Source: Clostridium sp. E02 (GTDB taxonomy: Bacteria > Bacillota > Clostridia > Lachnospirales > Lachnospiraceae). Taken from it: a stretch of DNA of 64,000 nucleotides. This document shows positions 44,740 to 53,613 of this stretch, in pieces. Position numbers and translations under genes: made by a program. The stretch spans positions 109,259 to 173,258 of the forward strand of contig NZ_RJLQ01000008.1 of NCBI RefSeq assembly GCF_003833015.1, written 5' to 3'. Numbering within the stretch: the stretch's first letter is position 1; each line of letters begins with the position of its first letter. The notes under the pieces are model-generated. The model ran no database searches. It was not told where the DNA came from and saw only the letters and a list, made by a program, of their open reading frames with translations.

Positions 44740-45954
44740 TTAATCTGTTAAAGCGGAATAAACTATATTGGAAAACTTATCAAATGGATTCTTTTTATCA
44801 TTTGCGAGCACACCAAAAAATGCACAGCTTAACCCATTTTCAACATCTATGAATATCCTAGCACCCCCAAACGCTATATGATCAATTGTAGAAGCGGACC
44901 TCATTATGCTAAAGTCATCTAATTTAGTACCACGATAATTAAAACCAAGTGTCCGGGCATCAAGATTACCAGGCATATCTCCATTAAAATTTTGCCTCAT
45001 TGTCCTAACAGTAAAAGGTGATAGGACACGTACTCCATTAAATTCACCTTCCTGCCTTATCATTTCACAAAAACGGATTATATCATTAACTGTTGTTTTT
45101 AGTCCACCTGAACCCCCGTCGTTATTAAACCACTCTGGACTGTTTAATATAGGATATCCTTCATATTCTTTTCCACGTCGCGCCATCCTATCCCACTTCT
45201 CTTTCGGTAGGATAAAATGACTATCTTTCATACGAAGTGGATTGAATAGTTTCTCATTTGCAACTTCATTTATAGACTTTCCATAAGCTCTGATTATAAT
45301 TTCTTTGCAAAGTTCATAATTATAGTTACAATACATCATAACTTCTCTAGATGATCTCACAGGCGTTATCCTCAAGGCTAAGTAATTCCAAGTATCAATC
45401 GGCGCTCTATCCCTCTTTACAGGTAACTTTAGTATCTTAGAAGCATGAATCAGTTCTTTCATAAATGCACCTTCCTTAGGAACATCTATTTTTAGCTCGC
45501 TCTTCAAATAACCTCTTACATCCCGATCTATTTCATCATCCTGCAATCCACTCGTATGTGTTAACAAATGCCATATCTTAATTTTCTCGTTTTCAGTTTT
45601 TGCATGATTCTCATTAAAACACTGAAACTCTGGAACATATTCCTCAACATTATGTGTTATGTCAATCTCGCCGTCCTCATGCAACTGCATAATCAATGCT
45701 GCAATGATTGGTTTTGTAATTGAACATACTGGAAAAATCATATCCTGCTTCTGATTCGATGTACAATCACCCGGTTTTGATAAGCCATATGCCCCTTCAA
45801 ATATGGATTGTCCATATCTCATGATTTTTGTCTCGATACACTGCTCATATCCCTCTTCTACAAACTGTATAAGTTTTTTCTCCAGCAAATCAAATCGTTC
45901 TGGAAGTATTTTCAGTTCGTCAGCCTTTTCACGACCCAACTCAGTAATTGGCAT
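44740..45954 (-). CDS. Serine beta-lactamase-fold hydrolase (class C/esterase type)
   Basis: A 404-residue protein of the beta-lactamase/transpeptidase-like family (PF00144). The SxxK motif is SITK (Ser78, Lys81), the Tyr motif is YCN (Tyr208) and a GG-containing C-terminal motif is HIAFGGARIF. No signal peptide is seen, so it acts in the cytoplasm. AAGGAGGAAACACC precedes the ATG. It is the last gene of the biosynthetic run. Members act as esterases, amidases, transesterases or self-resistance enzymes in natural product pathways. Its reaction here is unknown. Confidence 0.8.
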   Translation of the reverse strand: MPITELGREKADELKILPERFDLLEKKLIQFVEEGYEQCIETKIMRYGQSIFEGAYGLSKPGDCTSNQKQDMIFPVCSITKPIIAALIMQLHEDGEIDITHNVEEYVPEFQCFNENHAKTENEKIKIWHLLTHTSGLQDDEIDRDVRGYLKSELKIDVPKEGAFMKELIHASKILKLPVKRDRAPIDTWNYLALRITPVRSSREVMMYCNYNYELCKEIIIRAYGKSINEVANEKLFNPLRMKDSHFILPKEKWDRMARRGKEYEGYPILNSPEWFNNDGGSGGLKTTVNDIIRFCEMIRQEGEFNGVRVLSPFTVRTMRQNFNGDMPGNLDARTLGFNYRGTKLDDFSIMRSASTIDHIAFGGARIFIDVENGLSCAFFGVLANDKKNPFDKFSNIVYSALTD

Positions 45955-46013
45955 GGTGTTTCCTCCTTAGTCCGACTACAACAGTAATACAGTATGTACT
46001 ATGTTGTAAGCTC

Positions 46014-46802
46014 CTATTTAATGGCTATTCTAAGATTGTAAGAAAATACGATATCAAATTTTTCTTTACATCTAGATTTCACAACATCATAGAATTTATC
46101 AATAGCTGTTTGTATTGAACTATCCATTTTTAATGCCTGTTGTATATTTCCTTGGGTCATTACAATACCAAGCAGTCGCTCACGCGTGCAGGTCTCAACA
46201 CTATGACAAGTGATTTCTTTCACAAATATGAATTTACCATAAACACGGAACGTATCAATACGGGTACTTTTATTATTACGATTTGACGGTTTTTCCTTTC
46301 TTAAGGCAATGCGGTCACATTTTGCTCGTAATAAATTAAATTCCTTCTCGACAATCCAATCGACTGATGGTGGCGCACAGTCATAAACTGCAAATACCCC
46401 ATCTGTGCCAAGTATCCTATATACCTCATCAAAAGTGCTATCAATGTCCATCCAGTGAAGTGCTTGTGAAATCGTAACAACATCAACAGTTTCAGAAATC
46501 AAACCAGTATCATTAGAAAAACCTTTTTGAAACGTAATATTATCTGATTTCACACTACTTTCAGCAGTTTTTCTCATATTATCATCAGGCTCTATTCCTA
46601 CTACCTTTGGTGCTATGTGCTTCCAAATGAACGTTGAAAGTCCCGTGCCACTACCAATATCCACCACTAGCCGAGGTTTTGTAGATGAATACATCTGTAT
46701 GATATCTGTGATAATTATCGGAGGAACAGGTCTATTCAAATTGTATAAATCGGCAAATCCACCATATCTATCTAAATTTTCATTCATAATTTTATCGCTC
46801 AT
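46014..46802 (-). CDS. Class I SAM-dependent methyltransferase
   Basis: A 262-residue methyltransferase. Motif I is LVVDIGSGTGLSTF (about 47), the acidic residue that contacts ribose is in VVGIEPDDNM, and motif IV is VTISQALHWMD. The ATG at 46802 has AAGGGAAG upstream; a TTG six codons earlier is less likely. Its place between the carbamoyltransferase and the hydrolase suggests O-, N- or C-methylation of the NRPS-PKS product, although the sequence alone does not tell the acceptor. Confidence 0.82.
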   Translation of the reverse strand: MSDKIMNENLDRYGGFADLYNLNRPVPPIIITDIIQMYSSTKPRLVVDIGSGTGLSTFIWKHIAPKVVGIEPDDNMRKTAESSVKSDNITFQKGFSNDTGLISETVDVVTISQALHWMDIDSTFDEVYRILGTDGVFAVYDCAPPSVDWIVEKEFNLLRAKCDRIALRKEKPSNRNNKSTRIDTFRVYGKFIFVKEITCHSVETCTRERLLGIVMTQGNIQQALKMDSSIQTAIDKFYDVVKSRCKEKFDIVFSYNLRIAIK

Positions 46803-46836
46803 CTTATCTTCCCTTTGCAACTTATTGTTTTTAACA

Positions 46837-48801
46837 TTATGGTCTTAAAATAACAAGTCGTCTCTCCCATAATTTCTTTATATCTTCCCACACAACAGCT
46901 TGATTAATCGTGTGATCAGATTGTTCAAATAAGTCTTTTAATTTTATTTCTTTATTTCCAATTGTATTTAATAATAACGATGTCTCTTGAGATATCTTTT
47001 GCGTATAAGAATAGTTGTAATTAGGTCTAACCAAGTATTCTGTCCTTACATCATTGTATGATGTATATTTACAGAATTGTGCTAACTCAACATGTGTAGG
47101 TATGCTTATTCTCAATTCTTCTAACTGATTCATAGAAATATCATTCCTAGTAATCAAGTAATTACCAATAACTAGATAATGCAAACTTGTTGTAAGGAAA
47201 CAAACGATTGCATCTAAAACAGAATCTACAATTGGCTCAGCAAAATTATTAAATGAGGTATTTAATAAAATTGGTACACCTGTATTCTTATAGAATTCAT
47301 TCAACAAATTCCAAAATACTAGATTTGTTTCTTTATTTACTGTTTGTAATCTTGCAGTACCATCAATATGTGTAATTGCACCAAGACCAATCCGTTTTTC
47401 TTCTTTTACATTGATGACATAATTCATAAAAGAATAATTGCTTTTTGTTTTAGGACAATCAAAAAATTCATTTATGTATTCAAGCATAATAGCAGGAGCA
47501 AATGGTCGATATGCTTCTCTTTTTTTTACCATTAAGTTAATAATATCTTTATTTTCAGTTGGTCTTGGATCTGCTAAAATGCTCCTGTTTCCCAGTGCCC
47601 TTGGACCAAACTCAGAACAGCCTTGTACCCAACCAATAATACCACCTGATGATAATAGAGATGCTACTTTTTTCGATTTATCATTCATATATTTATACGA
47701 TATGTATGGGCTCCAACACTCTAATTCTTTTTCTATTTTTTTATCGGCTCCAATATCCAATCCCCAATAAACATGTTTTAGCGCAACCGATTTTTTGGGT
47801 TCGCTTACATATAAAGCTGCGCCTAATGCACAACCAGCATCATGTGATGCAGGTTGAACAAAAACTGAATCAAACATGTTAGAATATACAATCTTCCCAT
47901 TACTTGAACAGTTATGTGCAACTCCTCCTGCGAAACAAAGATTTTTCTGTCCAGTAGTTTTTTGATAGCATGACAATATATGTAATACAATTGTTTCTAA
48001 TGTCTCTTGTAATGCAGCCGCAATATCTTTATGAACTTGAGAAAAAATCTCATTTTTTTGTCTTGGTTTTGTAATCGTATGCAATAATGGTATATGGTTA
48101 TGTTTCAAAGTAAATTTTCCGTCTGGAAATAGAGTATAGAACTTTTTAAACATTCTTCTATACTTTGCTGCATTGCCATATGGAGCTAGTCCCATTACTT
48201 TGTATTCATCAAATAAATCATATCCCAAGAACTTCGTAACATCTAGATAAAAAAAGCCAAGACTATCCGCTATAGGAATTTTGTATAATAACTCTGATTT
48301 TTCCCCTTTTCGACTTAAAACCACTCCTGCCGAATCATCACCAGCTCCATCTAAAGTTACTACTAGAGCATCTTCAAAACCAGACATTCGGTAAGCACTT
48401 TCCGCATGTGCTAGATGGTGTGACACAAAGAAAATCTTGTCTTTGTCAATTGTTTCATTTAATTGAAATTGCAAATATCGATTTATGTAGTCGCGGTAAT
48501 CATCGAAATACTCCTCTTGTAAGTCATATTTCATAATATCATAGGTACTATGTTCAAAATAGATAGCAATCTTATCAATGTCACTTAAGTGTAAACCATT
48601 GTTCTCTAGGCAATCTTTAACTGCATGTACTGGTGCTTTATTGGTATGTTTTATTCTACTACGGCGTTCCTCCTCAATTGCAGATAATACTTCACCATCT
48701 TTCAAAAGTACAGCTGCTGCATCATGAAACATTACAGTTCCTACATCTAACTTGCTTTCAAACACTAACGATGGACCACCTGATAAACCCAATACTAACA
48801 T
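46837..48801 (-). CDS. O-carbamoyltransferase (NodU/CmcH/TobZ family)
   Basis: A 654-residue enzyme that uses carbamoyl phosphate and ATP to carbamoylate a hydroxyl. The N-terminal Kae1-like domain has the metal-binding SHHLAHAESAY (His128, His129, His132), VTLDGAGDDSAG and FAGGVAHNC. The C-terminal YrdC-like domain has EFGPRALGNRSILADPR and REAYRPFAPAIM. AGAAGGGAGCG precedes the start. It follows the PKS by 29 bases, so it is a tailoring enzyme of the same pathway. Homologs decorate tobramycin, cephamycin, novobiocin and ansamitocin. Confidence 0.92.
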   Translation of the reverse strand: MLVLGLSGGPSLVFESKLDVGTVMFHDAAAVLLKDGEVLSAIEEERRSRIKHTNKAPVHAVKDCLENNGLHLSDIDKIAIYFEHSTYDIMKYDLQEEYFDDYRDYINRYLQFQLNETIDKDKIFFVSHHLAHAESAYRMSGFEDALVVTLDGAGDDSAGVVLSRKGEKSELLYKIPIADSLGFFYLDVTKFLGYDLFDEYKVMGLAPYGNAAKYRRMFKKFYTLFPDGKFTLKHNHIPLLHTITKPRQKNEIFSQVHKDIAAALQETLETIVLHILSCYQKTTGQKNLCFAGGVAHNCSSNGKIVYSNMFDSVFVQPASHDAGCALGAALYVSEPKKSVALKHVYWGLDIGADKKIEKELECWSPYISYKYMNDKSKKVASLLSSGGIIGWVQGCSEFGPRALGNRSILADPRPTENKDIINLMVKKREAYRPFAPAIMLEYINEFFDCPKTKSNYSFMNYVINVKEEKRIGLGAITHIDGTARLQTVNKETNLVFWNLLNEFYKNTGVPILLNTSFNNFAEPIVDSVLDAIVCFLTTSLHYLVIGNYLITRNDISMNQLEELRISIPTHVELAQFCKYTSYNDVRTEYLVRPNYNYSYTQKISQETSLLLNTIGNKEIKLKDLFEQSDHTINQAVVWEDIKKLWERRLVILRP

Positions 48802-48830
48802 AAAAACGCTCCCTTCTCTTGATTACTCAA

Positions 48831-51800
48831 TTACTTTATTTTTATATTTTCAATTATAGAAAACTGCTTATTAAAAAAATCATTTTCTAGCGTAACGATT
48901 CGTTTCATTTCCTTAATCGTAGTAGCCAATGTATCTTTCCTATAAATTGAAGTGTAATTACATTTTCCAATTTTAACTCGTATCTTATTCCACGATATAA
49001 TAATATCTTTAATCAAACTGACTAAATCATCTTGTTTGTCACCAAATAATCTCAACCATCTAAACTCTTCTATTTTTTTCGCATTGATTATATGGTTAAT
49101 TGAATCGAATAATATGTCGGCACTTTTCTTGTATTGTATCTCATCTGAGATAAAACCTGGATAATCTTTCGCAAATTGTTCTAGTTTCTTTAAACCATTA
49201 TTTACCATAGATTTATTATGAATCATGTTTTGCACAAATGTGTATCTATAATCCTTGGTTTCTAGCAAACTATCATTTAACTTGGGAGAAAACTCGTAAT
49301 AACTATACTGTGTTTCATCCATGTTGTAATAATCATTAAAACCTATATAAGCATTGACTAGTTCCTGATATCCAACCATCTTTTCGGTATATTTTAAGCT
49401 ATCATGTGATTGATGTTCAATAATATGAAATGTTTTACTCACACTGTCGACCCCCTTAATAAGCCATGTATGAGCTAAATGATTTTTATTAAAACAATCC
49501 TCTCGTATAGAGGCGTAGTAACAATCTACATATAGCAGAACTGGTTTTTTATTCGATATGGAACGAATAATATCTTGTTCAACATTACTAACATAATAAT
49601 GAGCTGTAAATTTTAAACCAATGGTATCAATTAATTGTTCAAATGAGTTTATTTCTGTGTAATTTATATCTAATATATTCGTATCTTGTTCATTCAATAG
49701 GTATTCATACGTTATGATATCATTTGATAAAAATGCAGTAATATCTTTATTAAAATGATCAATGATTGGGAATAAGGAATTATAAAAACAACTCTTGTAG
49801 AATATGCCATAATTACCCTTTAAATTATCTATTTTATACTTTATATCACTGCTTGTTCCTGAATGTTTAGTTTGATTCGACTCAGACTTTTTATCGATAG
49901 TAAGTCTCTCTTTATCTTTTTCTAGAGTTACTCCTTTAACAAATCGAGCAATTTCTGCTACTGTATTATAGTCATATATATCACTACTTTCAAATGGTAT
50001 TCCAAGACTTTCAAAATCAGCCTCTATTTTAATTGATGTAATAGAGCTTCCACCTAGATCAAAAAAGCTTTCATTAATATCTATTTCATTAACTGCTAAT
50101 ACATTTCCGATGACATTGGCAACAATTTGTTCCGTTTTTGAATAATTACCATCTTCTCTGCCTTTAATCGTAATATTAATATTCTTACTCTGTTCTTCCA
50201 CTTTATTAGCATTAATTTCTTCCTTCAGCTCATGTGATAGCTTAAAAGGTAATTTTTCACCTAACAAGAATAAATCACTCTTTGAGTTCATCTTACCAAC
50301 AATACATCGAATCATATTTGTGTTTAAAGCTTTATCAAGTATTTCGATAGCATCTTTGGTTACAAAAGGCAAAAATAAATGATTATCGTTGACTGACGAT
50401 AATGCGATATCACTCCATGTTGGCCAATCAATCGTGATTATTTTGTTTCCTTTTTCTTCACCATAATATGCATACGAATCAAGATATGTATTGCTAGCAA
50501 CATAAGCCGCCGCTCTGTTGCCACCCATAAGCGTGATTGCAGATGAAAAGAGTACAAGAAAGTCTAATTTATCGTCTTGTGTAAGTTTATCAAGAAGCCA
50601 AGTACCCTGGATTTTCGGTCCCATCGTATAATTAAGCTTTTGAGGTTCTTCATCTATAATTCTTAAGCCTCTTTTACCAACTCCAATTGCAGCACAATGA
50701 AAAATCCCATGTATCATTCCGTGTCTTTTATGTATCTTATCAAGAATTACTTTTAATTCATCCTCTTTTGTAATATCACCTGTATAAATCTCGATATTGC
50801 TACCATTTTTCTCCAGCTCTCTATATGTTTTTATTTGTTTTACTAATTTTTCATTGTCCTCATCATTGACTTTATCCCATAAACTTTTATCTAAAAAACC
50901 AGATCTATTTATTATCATAATGTTTGCATGATTTTTAGATGAAATATATTTACAGACTTCCATACCAACATTCCCTAAACCACCTGTGACAACATAAACT
51001 CCATTTTCCTTTATCTTTATGTTTCCTTGTTTATATAAATCCATATTAGATCTTTGAATTTCTTCAACATATCTTTTATTCTCTCGATAAGCCACGCTAT
51101 AATCATTATTTTTTGCTAGAATTTCATTTATAACATTGTCTATTGTTGTATCTTCATCAACATCGATACATCGACACGTAATATTATGATCTTCATTATG
51201 TATATTTTTTCCGAATCCAAACAATACTGCATTCTCCGGAATCATACACTTCTCCCTTTTTGTAATATGATAAGCATATTCAGAAATTAAGACTAAATCT
51301 ATCTTTTGTTTCAAGTGACTTATCTGTACTAATATTCTTTGTAAACTATATACGCCTTTATCTAAGTTATCTTCTAGTTCTCTAATACTATTAGTCTCAT
51401 TCCGATTTTCTTTTATTGTCGTACAATGGAGTACCTGTATTTTTTCATCTTTCCATGTTTTTAAAATATCTACTAAGCTAACGATATCTTTATCTCTGCT
51501 GCCCAGAATTTCTTTTACATAAAAACCATAATTTTTCAATTTCTGTGCAATTTCTTTTTGTTTATTATTACCGTCATGAAACATAAGAATGCTACCACAG
51601 GTAAATCGATCTGTAATCTTATCTACTTCTTTTTGTATCCAATTTGCTTCATAAAACATATCATTTACGTCATTATTTACATTATTTTTTATGTTACTTA
51701 TCTTATTATGTATGTCTAGCCAACACCTCGTTTTTTCAAAACAATAAGTTGGTAAACTTAACTTATAGAACTTTTCACCGCTGTAAATTTCATCCCAATT

Positions 51801-53561
51801 GATTTTTACACCTGCTATATAGAGATGACCCAACTCATTCATGTAATCTTGATTATGACCATCGTATGAGGCTATCTTAGTAATATCGTTAGAGTCTATC
51901 ATACAATCGGAATTTTTCTTAACTTCACCACAATAAATATCATTAAGTAAGAACTGTTCTAAATCAGAATCGTAAATCACTTGCAAATTCGTCAATAAGT
52001 TTGTTATATCAGTAGCGATAATTGCAATTCGATGATTATAATGCCCTCTTCCAGTATTTGCAGTAAAACATAAATTTCTTATATCAACAGTTGGATTCCT
52101 TTTCAAGAAATCAATGTAACATGCTACTAGCTCTTTTAATGAATTTTTACTCTTTGCTGATAAAGCTAATATATGGTAATTACTTTCAGCACTACATATA
52201 TTAGGTGAGGGTGCTTCTTCTAGTACAACATGACAATTAGTTCCACTCATACCAAAGGAACTTACTCCACACCTTCTAGGAAACTTTGTAACTTTCCATG
52301 GACGCAATTGATTGTTAACATAGACTGGACTATTTGCAAAATCTATGTTTCGATTTGGTGTTTTAAAATGAATTGTTTGAGGTATCTCCTTATTTTTTAA
52401 TGAAAATACAGTTTTTAACAAACCAACTAATCCAGAAACACTATCTAGATGATTAATATTGGATTTTACGGAGCCTATTGCACAAAATTGTTTTTTGTCA
52501 GTATATCTGCTAAATGCTTTTTGGATACCTTCAATTTCAATAGGATCACCTAGTTTTGTACCAGTTCCATGCGCTTCAATATAAGATATCGTATTCGGAT
52601 CTATATTTGCATCCTTCCATGCTCTTACAATTACATCTTCTTGAGCAGCTGGATTTGGAGCCGCCATACTGATTGAATTACCATCATGATTTACGGCACT
52701 TCCTTTAATTATGGCATATACATGATCTCTGTCTTTTAGTGCTTTTTCTAATGGTTTTAATATAACAGCAACCGAACCTTCCCCTGAACCCATTCCATCT
52801 GAGTTGTCATCAAAAGTTCTAGTTTTTCCATCCGAAGATTGAACTCCCATATCTCCATTCTTTTTTATTGGAAGTAAGATAAGTTTAATTCCTCCCACTA
52901 CTGCTTGACTGCATTCCCGGTTCTTTAGTGATTGACATGCAATATGTAGCGCTACGAGTGCGGAAGAACAAGTAGTATTAATTAGTAAATTAGGTCCTTT
53001 AAAGTTCATAATATAAGAAATTCTACTGGCAATATTCGGCGCAATATTGCCGATGAGTGAAACTGATGTATAAGAAGGCTCAAACGTGTTTACAAACATT
53101 TGATATTCTGAATCTGAACCATATCCTAAAAAAACACCTGTACGACTTCCTATCAGATTATTACCTCCATAGCCAGAATCTTCTATTGCACCCCATACTG
53201 TTTCTAGAAATATTCGTTGATTGGGATCCATAAGACTTGCCTCTCTATGTGAAATACCAAAGAACCCGAAATCGAACTTATCAATATTAGAAACATAAGC
53301 TAGTTTTCTATATTCAACATCAGATATCTTAAGTCCAGCAATTAAGTCGTCTAAATCTTTTTTTCTATCGTTTGGTAGTTTGCTGACACAGTCACATCCG
53401 TTCCTAATATTATCCCAAAATTCCTGAGCGTTTTCAGCCATAGGTAATTTTGCCGACACTCCTATAATCGCGATATCTCTTATAATGTCATCTTCAACTG
53501 CTATAGAATTATTATTTATAGTCTCTGATTCTTCAGACTTTAAGTTTATTAGTTTCTTCAT
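48831..53561 (-). CDS. AT-less PKS module KS-KR-ACP with C-terminal BtrH-like domain
   Basis: A 1576-residue modular polyketide synthase. Ketosynthase about 28-450 with Cys198 (NTTCSSALVALH), His331 (EAHGTGT) and His371 (SNINHLDS). A KS-to-AT linker and post-AT linker (LPTYCFEKTRCW) are present with no acyltransferase between them, so malonyl must be loaded in trans. Ketoreductase about 640-1100: VVTGGLGNVGMEV and catalytic Tyr in AAAYVASNTYLD. Carrier domain about 1130-1205 with Ser in DLGGSSITS. Residues about 1240-1460 resemble the BtrH N-terminal (cysteine acyltransferase) family: Cys1258 in YKSCFYNSLF and His1364 in HLAHTWLIKGVD. A helical tail follows and no thioesterase is seen. It starts 53 bases after the NRPS and likely adds two carbons, then releases the chain by acyl transfer. 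Confidence 0.85.
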   Translation of the reverse strand: MKKLINLKSEESETINNNSIAVEDDIIRDIAIIGVSAKLPMAENAQEFWDNIRNGCDCVSKLPNDRKKDLDDLIAGLKISDVEYRKLAYVSNIDKFDFGFFGISHREASLMDPNQRIFLETVWGAIEDSGYGGNNLIGSRTGVFLGYGSDSEYQMFVNTFEPSYTSVSLIGNIAPNIASRISYIMNFKGPNLLINTTCSSALVALHIACQSLKNRECSQAVVGGIKLILLPIKKNGDMGVQSSDGKTRTFDDNSDGMGSGEGSVAVILKPLEKALKDRDHVYAIIKGSAVNHDGNSISMAAPNPAAQEDVIVRAWKDANIDPNTISYIEAHGTGTKLGDPIEIEGIQKAFSRYTDKKQFCAIGSVKSNINHLDSVSGLVGLLKTVFSLKNKEIPQTIHFKTPNRNIDFANSPVYVNNQLRPWKVTKFPRRCGVSSFGMSGTNCHVVLEEAPSPNICSAESNYHILALSAKSKNSLKELVACYIDFLKRNPTVDIRNLCFTANTGRGHYNHRIAIIATDITNLLTNLQVIYDSDLEQFLLNDIYCGEVKKNSDCMIDSNDITKIASYDGHNQDYMNELGHLYIAGVKINWDEIYSGEKFYKLSLPTYCFEKTRCWLDIHNKISNIKNNVNNDVNDMFYEANWIQKEVDKITDRFTCGSILMFHDGNNKQKEIAQKLKNYGFYVKEILGSRDKDIVSLVDILKTWKDEKIQVLHCTTIKENRNETNSIRELEDNLDKGVYSLQRILVQISHLKQKIDLVLISEYAYHITKREKCMIPENAVLFGFGKNIHNEDHNITCRCIDVDEDTTIDNVINEILAKNNDYSVAYRENKRYVEEIQRSNMDLYKQGNIKIKENGVYVVTGGLGNVGMEVCKYISSKNHANIMIINRSGFLDKSLWDKVNDEDNEKLVKQIKTYRELEKNGSNIEIYTGDITKEDELKVILDKIHKRHGMIHGIFHCAAIGVGKRGLRIIDEEPQKLNYTMGPKIQGTWLLDKLTQDDKLDFLVLFSSAITLMGGNRAAAYVASNTYLDSYAYYGEEKGNKIITIDWPTWSDIALSSVNDNHLFLPFVTKDAIEILDKALNTNMIRCIVGKMNSKSDLFLLGEKLPFKLSHELKEEINANKVEEQSKNINITIKGREDGNYSKTEQIVANVIGNVLAVNEIDINESFFDLGGSSITSIKIEADFESLGIPFESSDIYDYNTVAEIARFVKGVTLEKDKERLTIDKKSESNQTKHSGTSSDIKYKIDNLKGNYGIFYKSCFYNSLFPIIDHFNKDITAFLSNDIITYEYLLNEQDTNILDINYTEINSFEQLIDTIGLKFTAHYYVSNVEQDIIRSISNKKPVLLYVDCYYASIREDCFNKNHLAHTWLIKGVDSVSKTFHIIEHQSHDSLKYTEKMVGYQELVNAYIGFNDYYNMDETQYSYYEFSPKLNDSLLETKDYRYTFVQNMIHNKSMVNNGLKKLEQFAKDYPGFISDEIQYKKSADILFDSINHIINAKKIEEFRWLRLFGDKQDDLVSLIKDIIISWNKIRVKIGKCNYTSIYRKDTLATTIKEMKRIVTLENDFFNKQFSIIENIKIK

Positions 53562-53613
53562 ATTTCAACCTTATAAAATGAAAACAAAATATTCATATTA
53601 TCCTTTCCTTAAC

